From Kryptolebias marmoratus (Eukaryota > Chordata > Actinopteri > Cyprinodontiformes > Rivulidae), in contig NC_051431.1 in assembly GCF_001649575.2 (NCBI RefSeq), forward strand, positions 24,569,382 to 24,633,381: a DNA stretch of 64,000 nucleotides, read 5' to 3'. This document shows, one piece after another, positions 54,700 through 64,000 of this stretch. The notes under the pieces were generated by a model that was not told the origin of the DNA, ran no database searches, and was given only the letters and a program-made list of their open reading frames with translations. Both the position numbers and the translations under genes were made by a program. How positions within the stretch are numbered: the stretch's first letter is position 1; the number at the start of each line of letters is the position of its first letter.

Positions 54700-54985
54700 A
54701 ACATAATAATTATCCCGAACGCTCCCTCCGTGGCGGGGCCCCGCTGTGAGGGGCCAACAGGCGGCCGCACTTCAATCAGCGGGCCGGGCCAGGGCTCTCC
54801 GTGGGCCCGCCTGGGTGCTGGCCCCGCACCGTCCCTGCAGACGGGGGGCCTTTTAACTCTGCTGGGTGCGGGGTTCCTGCGGGGGGGGGGGATCACAGCG
54901 CTCAGCCCCCCCCTCCCCCGCACTGAGCCTGAATCCAGCCGTGGAGCTGCGTCAATGGGCTGGAAAAGGCTTCGGCAGGTTGAAT
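54700..54985. promoter_or_regulatory. CpG-rich block upstream of meis3
   Basis: About 280 bp of very GC-rich sequence with many CpG and GGCC motifs, sharply bounded by AT-rich DNA. It fits a CpG island or distal promoter. It has no recognisable coding sequence despite open frames. Confidence 0.5.
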
Positions 54986-55589
54986 GAGAGGGATTAACAC
55001 TGAAGTGTGCAACATCCAAAGGAATCTGCAGGATTTACATTAACCCCGAGTGTCAACTTCTGTGTGACAAACAGAGTCTTTTCTTGCCCCTGATTGATTG
55101 TCTTTATTGAGATGAATTGGACCATAAATCTTCAGGCTTTACAGCATTTGTCTAACAAGCTATTATCTAAACATATAGATTACTCTCATTAGCATCAAAA
55201 CCACCCAAAGCAGCACTCATTCTCATCATATCCACTGTTGAATACAGGGTGACACAGCAACATGTACCTGTTTCCTTGGAAAAATAGTTGAATTTTTGTA
55301 ACCACACAAAGTAAAATGAGATCAATCATTTTTAATTAGTATAATTCATTTCCTCAGTCGTTCTTCTACAACAGGTAATAGAGTTTTTTTTAAAATAAGT
55401 TTATTATGAGTATTTCCTGTGAGATATAAAATAATATATGAATCAGAGTATTAGTATCTGAATAGAAGTAGGAAGAAGTATAAACCTGCCTCATTAATTC
55501 ACCATAAATCTTTTAATAAGTGCATTTGTGTATTTACATATAAACTTTCATCTCTCCCTATTTGTTCAACACGGGCGGTTCATTTTCAC

Positions 55590-55990
55590 TTCAAGCTCAG
55601 GTCCTCTACCAGAGGCCTGGGAGGGTTCTCTTCAGTATCTTAATTGTTCCTAGGACTGCTCTCTCTGCACAGAGATCTCTGAGGTTGTTCCTGGGATCTG
55701 TTGGAGCCACTCTTCCAGTTTGGGGGTCTCAGCATCAAATGCTCTGATTACCACTGGCAGCACTGAGGCCTTGACTCTCCACAACTTCTCTATTTCCTCT
55801 TTCAGCTCTTGGTGTTTCTCTGCTTTTCGTGCTCCTTCTTCTTGATGTTACAGTCGCTTTGGACTGCTACATCTATCACCACTGCTCTCTTCTGTATCTC
55901 ATCTATCACCACAATGTCTGGTTGGTCAGCCATCACCTGTTTGTCATTCTGGATCTGAAAGTCCCACAGTATCTTAGCCCTGCCATTCTC
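55590..55990 (-). mobile_element. Non-LTR retrotransposon C-terminal fragment
   Basis: Read on the minus strand from 55990: ENGRAKILWDFQIQ, then QPDIVVIDE...AVVIDVAV, characteristic of the domain after reverse transcriptase in some LINEs (a restriction-like PD...D pattern). Frameshifts and stops follow, with degenerate 'VLPVVIRAF' and 'SVQREQS' remnants. The LINE clade is not certain. Confidence 0.65.
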
Positions 55991-56044
55991 AGAAAAATAT
56001 AAAAATATTATATATACATTATGGCTTACTTAGAAAGTGATCAG

Positions 56045-56290
56045 AATATGTCTACACCTGAATAATTTTTGGAGTCACCCCAGTTCAAGATGCCTGCCAC
56101 AGCTATAACTCTGTCAGCTGTGCAGGCACTGAGTTAAAAGTTTGTGTGGTAGTGGCTGAGAGTCATTTCTAACCCATGCTGCACTTTGCGCACTGACAGA
56201 TTGCATAACATCTTTGTGTAAAACTTTGGCATGCACAGCAATGGGCGATATGCATTCCTTCAAGAAATTCTACTTTATTTTAAACGTTTG
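56045..56290 (+). repeat. Dispersed repeat family R, copy 6
   Basis: 'ttggagtcaccccagttcaa', 'gatgcctgccacagctataa', 'gtgtggtagtggctgagagt' and 'gcgatatgcattccttcaag' match the 3' half of the family. Confidence 0.7.
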
Positions 56291-56407
56291 GACATTCTTG
56301 TAGTTCAGCTGTAGGGGTATTTTATAGTCTAAGCCCACTAAAAGAAACAGAAAACGTTGTCATCATTGTTCAAACCTTTAAAAAATACATTTAAACCTTC
56401 CTCTAAA

Positions 56408-56570
56408 TCAGCGGTGCCCCAATCCTGGTCCTGGAGGGCCTATATCCTGCATGTTTTAGTTGTTTCCCTGCTCTTCAGCAGGTCTCAAGTTCTACAGGTC
56501 CTGTTAATCACTTAGTCAATGACAATGTCTCAAGTGGCATCCAATCCTGGCCCTCTAGCCTCTCTAAGTA
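56408..56570 (+). repeat. Dispersed repeat ('ggtcctggagggcc' type)
   Basis: 'aatcagcggtgccccaatcc...tggtcctggagggcc...tgtttccctgct' is a repeat commonly met in teleost genomes. Truncated; class uncertain. Confidence 0.5.
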
Positions 56571-57102
56571 TAACCCCCTTCTCCATCTGTAAACAGTTCC
56601 TGTATATTACCTGCAGCAGGTTGTGTGTATCTTATACAAGGCTTGTTCAGTTTGATATTTTTTGAGATCCTTGAAATTTAATAAACATGAACACAAAACT
56701 CTTTTGACGTGTTCATTATGGCTGTAAAGAACCTTTGTAACTGTTGCCCACACACAACTAGACAATAACTTTAATATGATGAAGTAAGTGAGCAACAAAG
56801 TGAAGTGAGTCCTGATTTAAAATGTACCTGAGATCCTTCTTAATGTTTCTGATTGGATGTTTTTAATTTGAAGTTTCCAGCAGATTTTGTTACCCATTAT
56901 TTGTTCAAAAACAAGTGTTTTCAGTCTTTTTTTTACATGAACATATTAAAACCTTCAACCTTTTGTTTGGTTACCATCACCCTGAACATTTAAGGCTTGT
57001 TATTTATGATGAGGAAATGACCGTAAACTTATAACTGTATGGCATTTCTACTGGTCTCTTTAGATAGAGTGCTGTATTTCCTGGAAGTTAAGCACCTTTA
57101 AT

Positions 57103-57660
57103 GTCAAGCCAAGTCAAATTTATTTATATAGCACTTTTCAGCAGCAAGGCGATTCAAAGTGCTTTACAACACGTGAATACAAAAATACAGAGTCATAAAA
57201 CACAACAATATCTAAAATATGAGCTTAGGTAATCTAAATGGAATCATGAAACTAAACATATGTAAAACGTGAGACACTAAATAAGACACAAAAGTACAGA
57301 GTAAACCAAAGATAAGCTGAGGAGAACCAAACTATGATATAACATAAACTCAACTAGGATTTAAAAACCTCAGCCGAACGAATCCGACATGATAAGAGAT
57401 AAACTACTAAACTAAAATAAGTTTAAACAAGCAAAGGCAGGATAAAATTGATTAAGTCATACTAAAGTAAACTGGGGTAAAACCAAACTAAGGTATAATT
57501 ATATTAACATAAAGTAAACTTCGATTTAAAGACCTCAGCAGGACACACTAAGATAAATTATGATAAACTATACCTTTGCTAAAGCTAATTCAACTAAAGT
57601 TTCAGATAATTCAGCTGTGCTAATGCTGATTCAGTTATAGGTTAAGCTAATTAATAAAAA
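57103..57660 (-). repeat. Inverted relative of the 12955-13651 retroelement
   Basis: Starts with 'caagccaagtcaaatttatt...gcacttttcagcagcaagg', the reverse complement of the L2-like terminus, and continues with 'taaactaaaataagtttaaac' modules, the reverse complement of the TTAGTTTA modules at 12955-13560. Confidence 0.65.
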
Positions 57661-60600
57661 TGTCTGGATAAATAAATGACAAATACCTTACATCAATTTA
57701 ATCAGAGTGTTTTACTGAAAATAGTAAAGCTGCTGATTAATAACAAACCATCAAAACTGTCATAAATGCAAAACATGGCTAAATAGACTTTGCCCACCGT
57801 GCAATCAGAAAGTAAGTGATTCAAATGAATTATTCAAACTAAATTAGAGAATAATTGTATTTATTTTGGCCTGAATTAGGCACTGACCTGTAACTGGTTT
57901 CTGTGTCACGGTGGTGAAGAAGAACACCAGTTCCAAGGGCTCCAATCACGAAAGATCTCAAAGTTCCTGTTTCATCAGCTGTGGCGATATCACAGGCTGT
58001 TCCAGTAAATATGTATGAGAACATTTTCAGGAACTGGCACTTAGAAGAAACCTATAAATAGTCGCCAAAGTCAGTGAAAAGTTGGTGTTAATTATGTTCA
58101 GAAGTCATGAAGAGTCTGAGGCGGATGTGGAGCACAATACGCTGCACACTCAAGTTCAAAGAGGACATTAATATTGTAAGGAGGCCATAAAAACTGATGT
58201 TTGTAAACACGACCAGAGTCTTTAAAGAACAATGTGGGCTGAGGAAATCAAAAGTCCAGTTCTGATGGTGCAACAAGTCAGCTTAAAGCCAGCTGTTAAA
58301 GAGTTAACCTGGTGTAAAACATGGAGGAGGTTTTATCATAACATGGGCCCAGTTTCCTCATATCAGATCATGTCAAAATCAAAAGGCTGATAAATCATTT
58401 CATAAAGAGATGTGTCCGCCATTATTTAAACAAACACACACATGGTTTAAGGGTTGCGATTCACAGCATCAGTAGGAGCTGAAAAGAGTAAGTACAATAA
58501 GTCTTGTATAAAACCTCTTTAATAAAACTTGAGGAAGAGCTGTAATCTGCTCTTCCAACAAATAAACAAACAAAAAGGAGGCTCCTGTAATCTGTAAAAA
58601 CGTGAACACTGCAGAAGTAGACTAGACAAACTATTATATCTGATATCCTCCAGTGAGCCCTGGGTCAAGCTAGGAGGTGAGACTAGGTAACTAGTGAGCA
58701 TTAAAACCATCACAGGTGAAACAATCAACAAAAATTCTGCCTACTAGTTAGTTAGTGACTGTCAAATGTGCACATTGGTTGAACAGTGCGACCAGGAATT
58801 TAAACTATTAAAGAGCAAAATTATCACTAGTCAAGTTGTTAAAGCTTTTCTGGTCATGTAAAATGTCAACTCATCAACAAGTGTGTCTAATGTATTGACT
58901 AGTTTATTAGTAATGTCCAGATTTAGTGGCTCTGCTTAACTAATGGATATTTTGAACTGAAAAAGTCTAAATTGAAGATCTTGGATGTCCAAAATAAGCC
59001 TACATTTTTATGGCCAGAATAAAAAGTTCAGTGTTTTTGATGGCAGAACTATTTATAAAGGTACAAACTGTATTGATAAAAATGCTTAAAAAAATCATCA
59101 TAATCATTTTTTTTAGCTGTAATAAATATTTTGTCCCAAGTTCCAATTCAAACAAAGAATGTCTGATATTCAAAGAGTGTACTGCTATGTTCAGGGAGAC
59201 TACAACTCATCCTTATAGAAATGAGAAGAAAAAGCCTGGAAGTGTCTTCCACATTTTCTGTCTGGAAGATTTTTTTTTCTTCCAGCTCAAAGCTGATTGT
59301 TTTAATTAAGTCAATGTGACTCTCAAAGGTTGCAAATTTACAACCTTTACAGTACAATTACTGGCTTTTATGTATTGTTTTCTATAAAATATTCACAATT
59401 CTGTATTTGTAGTTTAGTTCTGGTTCCAGACCAGAATTCCTCTGGTACAGCCCATTGCTCCTAGATGTTCAGTCTGTATTTCTTTATTTTGTGTGGATTT
59501 TACTTTCTTGACGTTACAGATGAGTGAAAACCGCCTGACTCTAAGAAGAAGCAGATTCATGTCTCAGAGCAAACCTACAGGTAATACAGCTTTTCGTGAT
59601 TACCTTGTGTTGTGGAGACCTCCTGTAAAAAATGGGCTCATTTTCTGCTCCGCAGACTTGGATATATCAGTCAGGCAGGTTCTCTGTGCGGGGGCCATTC
59701 TGCATGTCAGGGCTGCTGCAGTTATTTGTCACTCCCTGTCAAGGCCCGAGCGCTCGCTGCTCTGCACCACCAAGGCCAGGTGAATGTGAGTGTGTGTGTG
59801 CTCATATTAGCATGAATGTGTGTTCATGACAGCAGACTAAGAAATGCATGAACTGTCTTTGGGTAAGTGTGTGTGTGGGTCAGTGTCTCGGTTACTTTCT
59901 AAGTTGGGCGTCACTGCAGGCGATACCTAGGGCTAGAAAACAGGCCGAGCACAGAAGTGTGTGTAGATGCTCCAGTGTTTTAACATTCCTCTCATTAAAC
60001 AAATGTTTGGCTCTATTCATATCAAGCTCTTACGTGAAAACTTTTCCCGTCTTCAACACTTTCTTGTCCTCTGTAGAGTCATATCCACGCAGTGCTGGAG
60101 CCACCCCCTCTGCCAGCTGTTTGCCACCCTCTGCAGTTCGATCATTTTGCCACAAAGCTCTAGTTTTACTTGACTTCAGAAGGCCACCCAGCCTTGTTGA
60201 CTTCAGTGACTCAGCCATTAAGGAAATCTGGTCGCTTTGACCTCTGGCAACGACACACAACCGCCCAAAACATCAGAGAACAGTGAACCTGCTTCAGAGA
60301 GAAGGATCAGGGTGATGAAGGGGGGTAAGAGAAGACGGGGAAGGAAATGGGGGGTGGCCGTGCCTCTCTAGTTTCTGTGTAGCCTGGCTGTGTAGGTATA
60401 AATTTTTTCACTCCCTCCGTCTCCCCTGTTCTCCTCTTGCTACCCGGTCAGACAAATCCACCCTTATCGACCTGCTCCTGCCGCCTGTTTGCAAACTTTC
60501 CCCTCCAGTTTCTTTTCTTCCAGCCACCTGGGTCATTCATCTTCTGCTTCTACCTGGCGAGGCAGAAAACGTGACCAATTTTCCTCCTCTCCTTCCTCCC

Positions 60601-61559
60601 TCCTTTTTTTTCCCTTTTTGTTTTCAGTATTATTTTCTTCTCTTCCATTCCTCCTCCTCCTCCTCTCCTCTGGTCCCACCACCACCACCACCAGCTCCAT
60701 AGATGGAGATTAACTGGGGAGTGCAGCACCATCCGTCCTCATGACTGTTTGTTGTTAAGGAGATGGATGGAGGCTCCCTCTGCCAGCCCCAACGCAGCCG
60801 CAATTACACCAGCCGCCATGATGGATGGAATGGAGGGGAAAAGGGGGGGAGAAGATGGAGAGAGGGAGATACAGAGAGGGGCATTTATCACACCCCTTAA
60901 TCTACCTATCACTGCACAGGCCAGGATGGAGAGGGTGGGGGAAGAAGGGAGCCGGCTTTACCTTGACTCCTGGTCACAGGTTCCTTTTTTTTCAGAGGGG
61001 GGGGGGGGTTCCGACCAGATTTGTTTCATTGCTTCAGTATAGAATTAAGCTCGCCACGACTGGATGTATTAAATGTTGTGAACTTTCCAATTCATTCTCC
61101 AGAGCTGATTGGATTTGGTTGAGTATACTGAGCATGTTTGTGTATTTTGGGCAGGAATCAACAAGTAAGACATAGCTAGATACATTGTTTTTACTGAAAC
61201 ACCTATGTAGCATAACTCTGCTTTAAAACTCTGATGTTAAACAGGTGACCAGCACACACACACAGCACATGAAGCTATTGTGTGTTCAGACTCAGAAGTA
61301 CTGAAGTACCTTTATTGCTCTCTTTCTTCTGTTTCGTCACATTTTTTTGTTTTGCTACTCCTTTCTCAGCTTTGGAAAAACTCATGCAAAGAATACATCA
61401 AGTCACGAGGCTCAGAATACTGAGCTATGAGTTCTGCTAGCAGCACACTGTGTGTCGTAGATGAAGTTCATGAAGAATTGCAAAAATAAATTTCCACATA
61501 CCAATGGGATTTTATGTGCAAAAAAAAAAAAAAAAGAGTGAGAAAACCAGCCCTCCTTG

Positions 61560-61960
61560 GAGCTCAGGCGTACTTCACAGTAGAAACATCTTTCAGAGTT
61601 TAAATGAGTCGCAGAAAGTTGGACTTTATGTGACTGAACTGACATTTGTTGTCTTTAATGGTTTTTTACACAATCGCAGTTGAAGTTTTTACGAGTTCAG
61701 AAAGCTTTTTCCACTGAATTTTCAACTTCGAGTCTAATGATGTCACACTCTAACTTTTGAGCTGTCGAAACTTTCCGAAAACTTTTTCGCAAACTCTTCT
61801 TATTCCCACAAACTTTACACTTCTTACACACTTCTTCCAGCAAAACAGGCATTTCTGTCCTCTTTCTCTGAGTGTGTATCTCACTGCTATAGGACTTGTG
61901 TTTTGTTTTATTTCTCAATTCCCCCTCAGTGCAGACTGCACACATTCAGACTCTCATTGA
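61560..61960 (-). repeat. Dispersed repeat family S, copy 3
   Basis: On the minus strand 'gaagtgtaaagtttgtggga', 'tttcgacagctcaaaagtta' and 'gtgacatcat' align with 16770-16862. Confidence 0.55.
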
Positions 61961-62094
61961 CTTTCATTGTATCTGAAAATTGAAAAATGGGAACATGTCA
62001 TATCTCCTACATAAAACATTGTAGGCACACAGAAATCTGCACGTGTAATGTCCAGACAAGTAAAAACCAGCCATGGGGTACTTTCTGTGTCCTT

Positions 62095-62295
62095 TTGGTG
62101 CTGGTTCTAAGCTCGGATTACATCAGGAAGAGCATCCAGCGTGAAACTTGTACCAAAACAAGCATGCAGATCAGCAAATGTCCTACTGGGTCGAACAACA
62201 ACCTTACCAGGTTGCTCAGCAGGGTGACGGTGGAAGTTGGACTTGCAGAGGATCTGCTGTGGCAACCCCTGATAGGGGAGCAGCCAAAAGTCAAA
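62095..62295 (+). repeat. RTE-like LINE 3' end
   Basis: 'catcaggaagagcatccagc', 'gcagatcagcaaatgtcc', 'gaggatctgctgtggcaacc' and 'aggggagcagccaaaag' match the 3' ends of RTE-type fish LINEs ('ggaagggcatccggc...gcggatc...gctgtggcgacccc...agcagccgaaag'). Confidence 0.55.
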
Positions 62296-63754
62296 AAAGA
62301 ATGACCCGACATGTCTGCCACTAATGGTTCAAGAAATCTTTCAATATTACTAATGTTTTTTTCCGCAGTAAAATAGCCCCAAATTACCATTGGGCTTCAG
62401 ACAAGAAAGTTGATGGATGTTGGAATTATTGTATAAATCATAGTCTTCCATTATTTTCCAGAAACGTTTCAGTTCATCGCCCATCTGAACCTATAACGTC
62501 TCTGTGTTTCAGCTGCTCACCTCAGCTCCTCCTCAGACCTGTTGAACACTGCGCACAGCACCTGCCACGCCTCATCATCCTCTCCCACCGTTCCTGCAGG
62601 AATGTTATGAAAAGTAATCTGAGGCCTCCCACCCTCCTCTTCCTCATCCTCCCCCGGTCCACGTGCTTTTCTCCTCCACCTACTCATCTGTCCACCGGAG
62701 TGAGAGATGGGATGGGGGGATTAATACTCTTCCGCCCAAACCAAGCCTGGGAATGATGGATGGGCAGATGCAGGAATGGAAAGGAGGAGGAGAGGTAGAT
62801 TAAAGGAGAGAAGTCTGGGGGTTCATAAATCCAAAATGGGGGGTGGGGTGGGGAGAGTGTTGGTGGTGGGGGACCTGCACCACATCAGGCTCTAATAAGA
62901 TCTGCAAGAAATCTATGAGGAGGGAGACAGAGGTGCAGTGGAGAGGAGGGAGAGAGATGGGAGCGGTGTAATAGCATTAGATGTAATCTAATCATGGCAA
63001 TAAGATGTGAATGGATGAGTGCAAGCATGGTGATTATGCAGAAGAGCGATGGTGGCGCGCTGATGAAGCTCTGAAGTGTGAGGACAGGCCACAGAGTTGG
63101 ACATTAGATCAGCAGAGCTAAAGTCCTCAAGGGGGAGCGTTCTGCAGCAGAGAAAACATGAATGATTGGACTTTTTGTCAGATCTGGTCACTTTATCACA
63201 GCCGTTGGTGCAAAACAATCTGGTTTATGTATAAAAGAAAATGTGTTGATTTACGGAAGTCACTCTGTCATGGGGTGTCAGAGCCCCTTGGTGCACCGCC
63301 ACGTGGAGGCCATCGCCGTGGTAAGTGCTGGTGTGCAGCCGTGACCTGACTCGGATCAGATAGAGTGCTCCTTCACCTCCCTCCTCTTCTTCACCTCCGC
63401 TTACACCTCATCCCCCTCCCAACCCCAAACTCCCCTCCATCCACTGGGGCCACATTTTTCATGGCCCAGCTGTCAGAGGGCCGTGATTGGTTGGCTCAGC
63501 AGACAGATACCCGATAGGCTCTGATTAATAGTTGAGGCCCAAGAACTTCCTCATTGATCAACAGGACAGGCTGCAGAAAGAGGAGGAGGAGGAGGAGGAG
63601 GGAGCAGTGGAGGGAGAAAAAGCATACCCTGTCGCTCTGCAAGTACTGGCTGATAATCCAGATAAGAGCTTTTGGTGTTTGTAGAAGTGTGTGTGTGTGT
63701 GTGTGGGTGTTTATGAGTGTGTTTGTTTACATGAGTAAGGAGATAAAAGTTGTC

Positions 63755-64000
63755 AGAGTTAAAGGCCTAGCATTTCTTGAAAGAATTAACCACTACCTTA
63801 TATGCCAGAGTTTTAGACTGAGATCATCTTATGATAAGAATGAGTTGTAGCTGTTTTGGTCAAACCTTGAAAATAGTGTCATGCGTGATCTCATGCAATA
63901 CTGCAAGATCTGTTAACGCTCAGAGTATGTGCTGAGGAGAACTCTCCGCTATTCCCACACCAAACTTGAGCTCAGTATTAATTGACTGAGTTACAGCCAT
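63755..64000 (-). repeat. Dispersed repeat family R, copy 7 (cut by window end)
   Basis: 'gcatttcttgaaagaat', 'agactgagatcatcttatga', 'gctgttttggtcaaacc', 'gttaacgctcagagtatgtg' and 'gactgagttacagcc' are the family R 3' half in reverse. Confidence 0.7.

Larger units (their letters stand above)
55000..60400. other. Upstream intergenic DNA, repeats only
   Basis: Contains a LINE fragment (55590-55990), family R copy 6 (56045-56290), a dispersed repeat (56408-56570) and an inverted L2-like element (57103-57660). The rest (57700-60400) shows no gene or named element; a single minus-strand frame at 57888-58024 is discussed in the findings. Confidence 0.55.
60400..63560. other. Upstream intergenic DNA with possible regulatory blocks
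   Basis: GC- and purine-rich low-complexity stretches (60470-60720, 60820-60960, 62640-62960), a family S copy (61560-61960) and a LINE 3' end (62095-62295). Two complex segments with homeodomain-type motifs lie at 62965-63110 and 63445-63570. No coding exon recognised. Confidence 0.5.

Noticed and set aside
54516..55019. 167-codon minus-strand frame
   Set aside because: GC-rich CpG-type DNA is generally open in several frames; no domain or splice structure supports it.

Overview
This is a piece of a vertebrate nuclear genome, almost certainly a teleost fish. Genes are split into short exons with GT-AG introns, intergenic DNA is AT-rich, CA/TG microsatellites are abundant, and typical fish transposon debris is everywhere (Tc1 relics, L2-type LINE 3' ends with GATAA or TTGA tails, SINE-like repeats with GGAT tails, MITEs with TTAA target sites). 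Three protein-coding genes can be read exon by exon: sirt2 (+), rinl (+) and meis3 (-). Human SIRT2 and RINL are also neighbours, which supports both calls. The species cannot be told from the sequence.

Layout. 1-9134: sirt2, entered inside an intron; 13 coding exons from 941 to 8411, then a 3' UTR. 9135-10055: spacer with a Tc1-type relic. About 10056-26541: rinl, a Ras/Rab interactor-like Rab5-family exchange factor (SH2 plus VPS9, no RA domain). Its two N-terminal exons (10056-10293 and 11085-11238) are inferred; the other nine are clear. The 6.6-kb intron 11239-17810 is full of repeats and holds a perfect 159-bp tandem duplication. 26542-42493: convergent intergenic region between the 3' ends of rinl and meis3, with foldback elements, an inverted Tc1 junction, a CTCF-like site and possible enhancers. 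42494-52945: meis3, a TALE homeobox gene on the minus strand in 12 coding exons (419 aa). 52946-55000: its GC-rich 5' UTR and promoter area with long purine/pyrimidine tracts. 55000-64000: upstream DNA without a recognisable gene.

The genes do not form a pathway. sirt2 encodes a cytosolic NAD-dependent deacetylase, rinl an endocytic Rab GEF, and meis3 a HOX/PBX cofactor. I found no clearly new biological system. The most unusual items are the transposon-related structures (nested MITE, long inverted repeats, several unclassified dispersed repeat families seen three to eight times here), an SH2 domain reading FLVL instead of FLVR, a TG microsatellite abutting a meis3 splice acceptor, and some MEIS/HOX-like motif clusters around meis3.
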